This document shows, piece after piece, positions 53,649-63,031 of a stretch of DNA of 64,000 bases. Under the pieces are notes generated by a model. It had not been told where the DNA came from and did not search any database. It worked only from the letters and a program-made list of their open reading frames with translations. Position 1 is the first letter of the stretch. Each line of letters opens with the position of its first letter. The position numbers and the translations under genes were made by a program. Origin of the DNA: Glebionis coronaria (taxonomy: Eukaryota; Streptophyta; Magnoliopsida; Asterales; Asteraceae); contig CM046875.1 of the NCBI GenBank assembly GCA_025667525.1, forward strand, positions 201,538,125-201,602,124, written 5' to 3'.

Positions 53649-56321
53649 TTAATCGTCCAAAGTAGGATCGAGTGATGGCGGAGGATCTTCAGCATGTGAA
53701 GAATCGCTCGAAAGAGTATCAGCCTCATCAAAATCATCATATGTGGGCAGATCGGGATACTCAGAAGTACAATCATCAAAATCATCCGAATCTGAGCTAG
53801 AATCATCATCATCATAAGCATCAAAGACCGGTGGAGAATCATAAATGGGAGAAGGTTCCAAATTGGGGCGAGAATCATCCACATTATCATGAAAGAGTGG
53901 ATTATCATTGCAAGAATCGAATAGAGGATTGTTGTAGATGACGAAGTCCTCATGCACATTAATCATATTCACTGATTCTTGGCCTCCAAAGGATTTGCCT
54001 GTAAGCTTCCCCATTTTAAAAATTTGTGAATCATCCCCGACTCGTAAGATTAACTCACCTTCGGCCACATCAACTAGAGCTCGTCCGGTTCTCAAAAATG
54101 GCCTACCAAGTATTAAAGGAATACGAGGGTCCATTTCATAATCAACTATGACAAAGTCGACCGGGAAAGTAAATGTGCCAACTTTGATGAACACATCTTC
54201 GGCTATACCAACGGGGTAAGCGAGAGTGCGATTTCCAAGTTTAAGAGTCATCTTTGTTGGAGTGAGGTCTGGCAATGATAGTGTTTTCCAAACACTCAAA
54301 GGCATCAAATTAATACTGGCCCCGAGATCAGCAAGGGCAGTAAATTCTTCAGTTTTGTTGAACACGCAAGGCAACACAAAACGACCGGGATCTCCAAGCT
54401 TTTCCGGAAGTTCTTTAAGAATAACTGCAGAGCAGTTTTCATTTAAGCGTGTGTTGGCGAGTTCAATCAGCTTCTCCTTCTTGTTAAGCAATTCTTTAAA
54501 CGCTTTAACAAATTTGGGCATGTGGACAAGTGCTTCAAGAAAGCTAATGTTGAAGTTCATCTGAGAGATCATCTTCACATAGCGTGTCACTTCGGAGTCC
54601 TCCTTGGTTAGCAGTTTGGTCTTGCCTAAACGAGAAGGATAAGGGATATTGGGTTTGGGTGGTGAAGGTGAAGGCGTAGCAGGTAAAGGTTGAGATGTTG
54701 AAGGGTCCTTCTTAGAGACATCGTCATGACGAGGCGGAGACGGTAATGGTGCACTAATACTAGGTGTAGGAGGAGTGGGGATAAATGGTGGTGGAGCAGG
54801 TGTAAATGATGGGGGTGGGATTGGTGGATCGACAATGGTAATTCCACTACGAGTAGTAATAGCACTCACATTTGCTCGCGGATTTGTGACGGTGTTCGAA
54901 GGTAGAGAACTCGAAGTAGAAGGTTGAGCTACGGGCAAGAAACTAGCAAGCATATTCTTCAAATCAGTCGTTTGATTGCTGAATGAGGATTGAATATTAT
55001 CTCGAAGCTCGGATCTAATCTCATTTCCTTGATTTGTGATATCTCCTTTAAGATTGATAATTTGACTCTGCAGATTCTTGATTTGCTCACCTTGGGTTCT
55101 CATTATGGCTTCAACATCGGGGTTAATGGGTGGGTTTTGTTGGGCGGGTGGGTGATAAGGATTAGAAGCTCTTGGTGGGATTTGGTTGCTTCTATTGTAG
55201 TTGTTGGCGGTGTTTTGGTTTTGAGGAGAAAAACTGGGTGAAGGGTAATTGTTGGACCGGTAACTCAGCAAATTTCTATCCCCTTCAGGTCGAGCTTGGT
55301 AATTTTCCGGTGAATAATTACCGTAAGCTGCATACACATTTTCCGGATTTCCTTGAGTTGAAGGACAATCGGTGTATGAGTGTGGACCGCCGCATGTTTC
55401 ACAAGGATTAGCAACCGCTTTAACTTGTTGTTGTTGTTGTTTTGAAGCGAGAAGCGTGATACTTTTGCTCATTTCAGTCATCATGCGGGTGAGTTCGGTC
55501 ATTTCAGGGTTTGTTGAGGTGGAAGAAACATTGACTCTCGGGTTGTTCCTTGAAGAAGTAGAGGAATCCCAGTTTTTGTGGTGAGTAGTCATGTTCTCAA
55601 TAAGCTCTCTACACTCCTCGGGTCTCCTTTTCATGAATGTGCCACCGGCGGCTGCATTAATCGTATCACGATCTTGAAAAGTCAAACCGTTGTAGAAAGT
55701 ATCAATCAATGTGACTGGAAGCATGTTGTGGTTTGGACAACGATCAATCAAGACATTATATCTTTCCCAAGCATCAAAAAGTGATTCATCGGGATCTTGC
55801 ATGAAACCGTTGATTTGATTGCGAAGGCTCGTGACCATAGATGGTGGAAAGTAGCGCGACAAAAAGTGTTGAGTCATGTCATCCCAAGTGTGAATAGAAT
55901 TCTTTGGGAGACGATCAAACCATTTCTCGGCATGATGCGATAAAGTATGTGGGAAGAGTTGTAGGCGAAGAACATCCATTGTGGCACCAGGCAACTTCAT
56001 GCTTTGGGTGATTGTAATGAACTTGTCGAGGTGTTTGTTGGCATCATCATCAGGCAATCCACGGAAAGGATTTGTTTGCACTTGCTGAACCATGTGGGGC
56101 TTCAACGAAAACTCAGGAGCGTTGATTTGCATCGGCGCAATCGGTCCTCCTCGTCCAAACATGGTTGGTTGACAAAGCTCCTCCATTGTCCGAAGATCGG
56201 GCTGCGGAAGAACATTGTTGTTATCGTTGAGGTGCGGTGGAATATTATTGTTGTTAACACCTGACATACTTAAATCTTCTTGAGTCTCGGGCTCTTGATA
56301 ATTAGAAGATCTAGTACGCAT
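53649..56321 (-). CDS. gag-pro: Intact gag-protease gene of B3a
   Basis: The open frame extends to 56378, but I choose ATG at 56319-56321 (MRTRSSNY) because B3 starts with the same text; this gives 890 residues. In the longer frame's numbering: gag domain at 100-260 (LQLFPHTLSHHAEKWFDRLP, YFPPSMVTSLRNQI, FYNGLTFQDRD), zinc knuckle CETCGGPHSYTDC at 326-338 with a CX2CX3HX4C spacing, a likely coiled coil at 421-475, a Pro/Ser-rich linker at 515-580, aspartic protease at about 655-775 with [13 protein letters not shown] as the active-site loop (Asp684) and ILGRPFL, and an acidic tail. Gag assembles particles and the protease cleaves it. The frame has no lesion, unlike B3. It ends at TAA, followed by an in-phase extension. 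Confidence 0.9.
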   Translation of the reverse strand: MRTRSSNYQEPETQEDLSMSGVNNNNIPPHLNDNNNVLPQPDLRTMEELCQPTMFGRGGPIAPMQINAPEFSLKPHMVQQVQTNPFRGLPDDDANKHLDKFITITQSMKLPGATMDVLRLQLFPHTLSHHAEKWFDRLPKNSIHTWDDMTQHFLSRYFPPSMVTSLRNQINGFMQDPDESLFDAWERYNVLIDRCPNHNMLPVTLIDTFYNGLTFQDRDTINAAAGGTFMKRRPEECRELIENMTTHHKNWDSSTSSRNNPRVNVSSTSTNPEMTELTRMMTEMSKSITLLASKQQQQQVKAVANPCETCGGPHSYTDCPSTQGNPENVYAAYGNYSPENYQARPEGDRNLLSYRSNNYPSPSFSPQNQNTANNYNRSNQIPPRASNPYHPPAQQNPPINPDVEAIMRTQGEQIKNLQSQIINLKGDITNQGNEIRSELRDNIQSSFSNQTTDLKNMLASFLPVAQPSTSSSLPSNTVTNPRANVSAITTRSGITIVDPPIPPPSFTPAPPPFIPTPPTPSISAPLPSPPRHDDVSKKDPSTSQPLPATPSPSPPKPNIPYPSRLGKTKLLTKEDSEVTRYVKMISQMNFNISFLEALVHMPKFVKAFKELLNKKEKLIELANTRLNENCSAVILKELPEKLGDPGRFVLPCVFNKTEEFTALADLGASINLMPLSVWKTLSLPDLTPTKMTLKLGNRTLAYPVGIAEDVFIKVGTFTFPVDFVIVDYEMDPRIPLILGRPFLRTGRALVDVAEGELILRVGDDSQIFKMGKLTGKSFGGQESVNMINVHEDFVIYNNPLFDSCNDNPLFHDNVDDSRPNLEPSPIYDSPPVFDAYDDDDSSSDSDDFDDCTSEYPDLPTYDDFDEADTLSSDSSHAEDPPPSLDPTLDD

Positions 56322-56553
56322 ACACCTGAAAATGCAAGAGAAAACAATACCAAACGCAAAGACAATATATATACACAATAAAGATAAAATCTTTTTGGAT
56401 TTTTGAAAATTTTAATTTTTATGGATTTTTATCAATTTTTAATTTTTATGATTTTTTTTTGAATTTTTTAAGGCAAGAAAAATAACGTTCACAAGTGAAC
56501 GGATCCCAAAAAGCAACGCGTCTCTCACAAAAAACCGTTAATCTTTACGAAAA

Positions 56554-56571
56554 GAGCCGGCAGCGGCGCCA
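56554..56571 (-). promoter_or_regulatory. Primer binding site of B3a (tRNA-Asp-like)
   Basis: The minus strand reads TGGCGCCGCTGCCGGCTC two bases inside the 5' LTR. The first 15 bases match the tRNA-Asp site except one. Confidence 0.85.
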
Positions 56572-56573
56572 TT

Positions 56574-58474
56574 TGATAACTAAGATTTTACCTAGTTTAA
56601 AAATTAAGTTCGTTGATGTATGTCTAATCGAATTGATCTTGGTTAACTATGTGACTCTATTGTTCTTTGGTGAAACAAAAGTGTGCCGTTGTAGTATTAA
56701 AAGTGCAAAACTTAAAAGTAAAAGGGCAATTAAAGTAAATCTAAAACTAATTTAAAGTAAGTGCAAGTATTTAAAACGTGACTAAATTTAATGGCCACTA
56801 AACGTAAATAACGCAAACTTAAATCTATCTAAGGCAAACTTAAAACGCAACTAAAACTTAAAACTAAGGCAAGGCTAAAATAAATCTAAGGCAAAATTAA
56901 CTTAAAGTGCGACTAAGGAAAAGGCAGGAAAAATAAAGCTTGAAATTAAAAATCAAAGACAAAAACTAAAAACAACCTGAATACAGCTCATTTAGAATAA
57001 TCCTTCGTTCGGAACAATCACTCATCCGGAATGTCACCTTCGTTTGGAATGATTCTTCTTCGCTCGGAATATTACCAAAATCCTTGATCCGGAACAAATT
57101 GATCTGAATATGTCACTATTCCAAAACAATCCTTCGTTCGGAACTTTGCTGATTCGGAACTTCTTGAAAGAAATCCTTGATTCGGAAGTCTTGGTTCGGA
57201 AGATGTTGATTCGGAACTCTTCCGAATGAATTGCTTGATTCGGAAGTTCTTGAGTTCCGAATGAACCACTATTGAGTCGGAACTCCTTATGCCAAATCCT
57301 TGACTCGGAACTTTTGGTTCGTTCGGAAGTTTCTTGATTCGGAAGACTTCCGAATGAAGTACTTGGTTCGGAAGTTTTTGATGTTCCGAATAAGTTGCTT
57401 GATTCGGAAGTTTTTGCTTAACCCTTGATTCGGAACTTTCGTTCGGAAGTCCTTGACTCGGAACTTTTGGTGTTGATCCGGAACTCTTCCGAATGAAACC
57501 TCTTGGCTCGAAACTTCTTCACTCGGAACTTTACCTGGGAAAGATCAGATACAGAAACAAACACCCCCGAAGAACAGGGAAATACAGTAACAAAGAATCT
57601 AACCACAATTTAACCAAAATCAAACAAAAGATTTAACCAAACTAATAACAAAACAAACAATAAGCATAAACAAACAATCTATATCAATAAAACTAACAAA
57701 TCTAACCACAAAAATTAAAACCCACTTGGATCAAAATAAGAACATGAACACAAACATAAACATAAAAATCAAAGATTAAGAAAGGTAGATAGGAGATTAA
57801 CAAGATAAAATAAAGATTGACAAGAATTAAATGGAAACTTACTTGAAATTAAATGAATTTAAGGTGCAAGACAAGGTAATTAAATTGACATGTATTTAAA
57901 GGTGCAAGGTAAATAAATGGTGGAAGACTAATTGTCACACTTAGCCAACACCTGAAAAGTAATTAAGACTAATCTATATATAGGGGAGGATTAGGAAGCT
58001 TCCTCCCCTTCTTCCTTTCTTCTTAATTGCGTCATTAGGTCCTTAAGCCTTTAATCTTCATTAATTACACCATTAGTCCTTTATTCTTCTAATCTTCTTT
58101 AAACTTTGACTCTAATGACTTGTGGCTCGTGATTTCTTTTGAACTCGTCTTTTAATTCTTCAATAAAATAGACTTGAGTTCCTCGGCTTTTAGTAAACTT
58201 CCATCTTTTGACTTTTTCTTCGATAAATCTTCAGAATTGGTCTTGGACTTCTGTTCTTTTTGCACTCTTGACTTCCTGACTTCGTCTTTCATCTTTTTCT
58301 TCAATAAAAGCCCGTGAATGCCCGTGTTTTCTCCACTTTTCACCTTTTCGTCCTAAATCACAACAAAAACACAAACCACGCATAATTCCGACATAAAAGT
58401 CATAAAATACACGTTTTGGCTCGGTTATTATTGTAATTAAGTGGTAGAAAGGATGGGTGTTTACACACCTATCA
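56574..58474 (-). repeat. 5' LTR of B3a
   Basis: 1,901 bp. TATA-like CTATATATAG at 57974-57983 is the candidate promoter for gag-protease. Visible substitutions relative to the other LTR number about 30. Confidence 0.92.
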
Positions 58475-59672
58475 CTTATTATTTTTGTTAAGTTTTAGAT
58501 TTAATTTTGGTTTATATAAACTATTAGTGTTTGCTTTGTTTAACTTGGTATTTGAGTTTGCTTTGGTTATTGATATGATATTTTAGGACTGCTTATTTAT
58601 CTGCTTAGTATTTAATATGTTTAAGTTTGAATCTGCTGGTTTAATTTTGTTTTGGTTTATTTCGTCTGATTGGATTTAGGTTTAATGCATATTTTGTTAC
58701 TGTTTGGATCTGCGTATAAATTTGATTATTTTCAGTTTTAAATTTGATAAATTTGTTTTAGTTGATTTAGATCTAGTGTGTTTAGTTAATACTTTATCTG
58801 CTTATATTTGGACTACTAGATTTATAATTTTATCTTTGTTTTTGTTTTGCTATGCTTAGTTTGCTAGTAGTATTTTGTTTAGTCTAATTTTTTATTTATC
58901 TTCTTATTTGGTGTTTCAGCTTATTTAGTTATAGCTTATTTGTTTTTTTTCTGTTACTGCTTTGCTTTGCTTATTTGATATTAACTGCTTAAAAAATCAG
59001 ACTCCTTTAGTCTGAGTATTCAAAAATTCCAAAAAAATATAAATATTCCAAAAATTTGTCTATCAAGGTCTCGAACCCCTGACCCCTAGCTCAACAGACC
59101 AACGCCTTAACCAATTGTTCTAGTCTTTCATTTGTGTTTGTTTACTCATCTTTTTATTAATATAGGGTAATATAGTTATAGCTGCCAGTTTTAATTAGGA
59201 TTTTTATACAAGTTTTAGTATATCTCATTTTAATTCAATGTTTTCTTATTAGTTTCTTTTATAAAGTTTAAATAAAATAAAAAAAAGATTTTAATTACTT
59301 TTAGGAATTTTAAATGTTTTTAAATTTAGTTTAAATTTTAGTTAATATAGATTTTATATAAAATTAGTTTTTTTTTTTAAATTCAAAATAGTATTTTTAT
59401 TAGATTAATTAAATTTTGTTTAAATAGTTTTAAATATAGTTTAAATCAGCTTTAAATATTTAAATCGTAAGTTTTTAGTTAATTGAATTAGATTTAAATT
59501 TTAAATAGTTTAATTAGTTTTTAATTAAATAGTTTCTAGTTTTAAAAATACCAAAAATACGTTTCACCAAGAACAAGTAGTCTTACGTTTAAATTGAAAA
59601 TTAATTCGAGTCGATTCGAGGAAAAACGAACATTAATTGCTAAATTGGACTAAAAATCCTTACATTACTGAA

Positions 59673-60800
59673 AGACAAAGCGGTAATGACAACCGTCGTG
59701 CTTATATTTATCAATCAGTAGCCATCAGAACTCCGGAACGGATGTGACAAGAAATACAGAGGTCAGTAGTTTAACCGGTCCGCCAATCCTAGCAGTTACC
59801 AAAAAAATTCAGCCTTGTCCAGATTCATCCACTAAAACACATGTCAAGACAGCAGTCAAGACATGGGTCTCAAGTATCATTTCGGAAGACACATTTCAGG
59901 ACACCAGTCATGGTACACGTCATACGAATCTTTTCTCAAAATATGAGTCATAACTCATAACTCGTGTATGTTTCTAAACCAGGGCCTCAGTAATTCAGGG
60001 TACCTTCAGAAAGGGGTATACCCATTCTATTATGCCACGCATGAATCAGATCATTTAAAAGTTCAGTCACCACCACTAGAGTATTATTCAGGTTAAACAC
60101 GCAGTATTCATTCTGTGAGGTTACAGACGAACACATTCAGGGAAAGTTGCTACGTCTGCTTCGTTTATTCATACGTAAGCTTTATCTAAATCAGGTATTA
60201 CCTACCTCCCAGCAAGAAAAGACTCCACAGATCACCCATATTTATTAAAGTTTTATTTTCAGTTAGTGGCGAGATCCGTCTTACTAACTCCTGAACATAT
60301 TCATTTTACTTTTGCCGGAAAAATCAGTACAAATTGTCTTAGCTTTACAAGCATGTGAATTATTATCTTATAGATGTGAAGACTTCTAGTCACCATTTGT
60401 GATACGACTTCTAAATTTCCTTAAATTCATAATCAGCAGATTAACCTAAAGTTTCCAGATGTCATTCTAGATGGTTTTTTTTCCAGAAATTCCTTCCTAA
60501 CCACGACACAGAATTTGACATCAAGTCATGTTACGTTCCATGTACACTTCAGCCATGTCACGTTCCATGTTCACTTCGGTCATGTTGCGTTTATACTCTT
60601 TCAGCAGCATTATGTTCTAATTAGAGGACAAATTATCCTTTAGCTTACATGTCTTTTCAGTTTACGTGTTCTTTCAGTTCTTATAATCGTCATCAGCTTA
60701 TTACCTTTATTTCCAGAACGAAATTTCCTTTTTAGAGGGGGAAGAATCATAAAACCATAGCATTATCGTGTCTCTAATTCGAGGACGAATTATTTTTTTT
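59673..60800 (+). other. Right part of the interior of element B, non-coding
   Basis: No supported frame. It contains a 27-bp repeat (60527-60605) and two copies of a GAGGACRAAT...purine segment: AGAGGGGGAAGAATCATAAAAC near 60736, and the one abutting the 3' LTR. Confidence 0.55.
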
Positions 60801-60813
60801 AGAGGGGAAGAGT
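60801..60813 (+). promoter_or_regulatory. Polypurine tract of element B
   Basis: AGAGGGGAAGAGT directly before the 3' LTR start TGTAAAACCC. Confidence 0.75.
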
Positions 60814-63031
60814 TGTAAAACCCAAAAATTTGGTTTGTATTTTATTTATCATTACGAATATAATCTAAATCTTTAAATAATAGATACCTTATATTAAAAA
60901 TTTATAATACATAATTAATGAGAATTTTCTAAGAATATAGGGAAATACTTTTTTTGAGTTTGACTCACATTTGATATTAGTACCATTCGGTCACTTAAAA
61001 CTGATTACTCCTTTTTTTTAAAGAAAGTCTCCAACTTGTTTTTAAGTTTGACTCACATTTGATATTAGTAACATTCGGTCAATTAAAACTGATTGCTCCG
61101 TATTTAAAGAAGGTCTCCAATTTGCCAGCGTTTCTTCCGCTCAAATTTCGTTGATTTGGAATGACGAGTATTATACACACTTTTCATCCATATCAAGCTA
61201 ATAAATTTCTTAAAAAAAATAAGAAGAAGGGAAGAAACAAAGGATAACAGCAACATTATATAAGCTAGAGTTTTGGTTACGTGTTTACCGAAATCGCAGT
61301 TCCGGCACGATTCTCATCATAATTCGTTTTTGTCTCATTCGTTAGAAGTTATCATTCGCAGTTAGGAACTTTTAGGGTATGTCTAGACGCTCTTGTGCAT
61401 GTGCGATGCGGTTCATGCGTTGGTTTTGTTTGTGAACAGTACGTGATTCGACTTAGACCTCGTTTCAGCGCCTATTTTGTCCGTCTTTATGCATACTTGA
61501 GGTAAATTTTAGAACCACCTATTATGCATATGAAACAAGTTAAGAAACACATAGATAAATACGTTTCATACACACGCCTGTGCTAGTTTTACTTAACGTA
61601 ATTTGACTAGAAGAAGTTGTTTCTCCATGGCTTAAACTAAACTTGTATTTAATGGAAAGTCATTTTGAATTACTATACATGTTAGTGGTAAACAATACTA
61701 ACAATAATAGAAAACACAAGTTGCAACAAATAATGAAATAGAAAGTATGTCTACATATGATGGATAGATCGAGCGATATAAACGTAACTAAGAATGATGT
61801 TTTGAGAATAATATTTGAAGTATTAAACTATTATTAAATGACTAAGTAACATGACTACAAGAATAACTACTTCAAGCATTATTAATCAGTAGTCGGGTAT
61901 ATTTGTAGATTTTTTTACGGGAATATGAATTTGGACAATTATTAGCGTCATGATTGGTTAAGGTACGGGTATCCTTATCTCTCTACTTTTATGATTCGTT
62001 GTTTCTATCATTTTTTATTCATAGTACGGATTTTCCCGTCCTTCGGTAAGGATTTCCTTTCTATACATGATTAGGATTCCCCGTCTGCAGGCAAATGTTT
62101 TCCCCAGTACATGTCATAAATTATCAGAAATTATATTAAATAACTAAGATATTGCCTGAGCCTTATATACAAGCATGACCAGTTAGTTGTACTAGTTATG
62201 GAGGTATAATAACCATGACACTTGAGGCACCGGTGTCGTGACTCACCTACAGGAGAGTGATATCCTGTAGCGTCCCACTCAACTCAGCTTGGCCATTTTA
62301 CCAGTATTATTAGTGGGGCGTATGGATGCATCCTAGGCTGTCAGTTTATAGTTTATCAGGTGAATGTGATGTGTGCTCTACATCCTTCACATTGGAGCTG
62401 ATCCCTCCACCCAGCACATTATTTAGAGGTAACCCTCTACAGCATGACGAGGTCACCCCTCCATTTATTCATGCAGCAGTTGTTACAACACATGACCTAT
62501 ATAAGCTTTTGGCAAATAATTAAATTACAGTAAATGCATTTTTTAGATTTAACAGATAACGGTTCAACTTTATTATTTATAAATCATACTTTTTAGATTA
62601 TACACTGATTTCCGCTGCAAATTTACTTATCAGTCTTACAGCTTCAGTATTTTATCATCTGCTTCATTTCAGTATTTCTTATCATGCTTTATCTCCGTTC
62701 ACTAAGCGTTATGCTCAGCCGTAGTTCTTTTCATGTTCTAACGGCAGGTACACCAGGACGCTCTTAGGATTCTGTGAGCATATGCATTTGGATGGAAGCT
62801 ATCCAGACTTCTTACTTTTTGCACTTCGTACATTATTTTGCTTATTTGGACATTGTTTAGTCCTTTCCTTCAGTATTTTACTTTTCATGTTTTGAGCTTA
62901 TGTTTGGATTACTGATGTTTGATTCCGGTATTTCCTTTATGGTCAGTTAATGGTTTAGAACATTTACCTTATGCTTTGATGACAGACCATAAATACACGT
63001 AACGGTCCACTTATCCAAGTGGGGTGTTACA
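60814..63031 (+). repeat. 3' LTR of element B
   Basis: 2,218 bp. It preserves the uninterrupted B1 target near 61966-61975. TATA-like TTATATAAG at 61256-61264. An 88-bp tandem duplication (60961-61136) is absent from the 5' LTR. Confidence 0.9.
60961..61136. repeat. 88-bp tandem duplication in the 3' LTR of B
   Basis: TGACTCACATTTGATATTAG begins at 60961 and again at 61049. The units are diverged from each other. The 5' LTR has one copy, which accounts for the whole length difference between the LTRs. Confidence 0.85.

Larger units (their letters stand above)
49174..58474 (-). mobile_element. Element B3a: gag-protease-only Athila-like retrotransposon (TR-GAG type)
   Basis: LTRs 49174-51096 (1,923 bp) and 56574-58474 (1,901 bp) begin TGATAACTAAG and end CACCTATCA on plus. 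The target duplication is CTTAT (49169-49173, 58475-58479), and the empty site is visible in the left LTR of B3. The length difference of 22 bp is explained by two small deletions. On minus the 5' LTR is followed by TGGCGCCGCTGCCGG (tRNA-Asp-like primer site) and the 3' LTR is preceded by AAGTGTAGGGGATT. The interior of 5,477 bp encodes gag plus aspartic protease and nothing else recognisable. Elements with LTRs and gag but no pol have been described in plants as TR-GAG. Confidence 0.92.
39071..59667 (+). mobile_element. Element B3: Athila-like LTR element with TAAT...ATTA ends, interrupted by B3a
   Basis: LTRs start TAATAAGTGTGTAAACACTT and end CCTTACATTA. The left LTR is 39071-41719 (2,649 bp). 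The right LTR is 47715-59667, which is 2,647 bp without B3a and its duplicated CTTAT. The target duplication is CTGAA (39066-39070, 59668-59672). Three bases after the left LTR lies TGGCGCCGCTGCCG, close to the tRNA-Asp primer site TGGCGCCGTTGCCG used by Athila elements. A polypurine-like AAGTGTAGGGGATT precedes the right LTR. The interior (about 6 kb) encodes only a broken gag-protease gene and a downstream acidic reading frame. There is no RT or integrase. Confidence 0.9.
47715..59667 (+). repeat. 3' LTR of B3, split by B3a
   Basis: Pieces 47715-49173 and 58480-59667 rejoin at the CTTAT duplication to match the left LTR at 39071-41719. Divergence from the left LTR is a few percent by eye. 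Confidence 0.9.
31926..63031 (+). mobile_element. Element B: coding-free Gypsy-type LTR element carrying B1, a SINE and B3
   Basis: LTRs start TGTAAAACCC and end TGGGGTGTTACA. The 5' LTR spans 31926-37267 (2,130 bp without B1) and the 3' LTR 60814-63031 (2,218 bp, the excess being an 88-bp duplication). After the 5' LTR comes TGGTATAAGAGC, a tRNA-iMet primer site with one mismatch. Before the 3' LTR comes CGAGGACGAAT...AGAGGGGAAGAGT, a sequence style typical of Tekay/Del-type chromoviruses. Removing B1, the SINE and B3 leaves an interior of under 3 kb with no gag or pol, so B is a non-autonomous derivative. LTR divergence looks higher than in the elements nested inside it. Confidence 0.85.

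Noticed and set aside
53540..53959. A Met/Ile/Leu-rich membrane protein frame over the end of gag-protease in B3a
   Set aside because: It is an alternate-frame reading of the Asp/Ser-rich tail (GAT/TCA codons) of the real protein.
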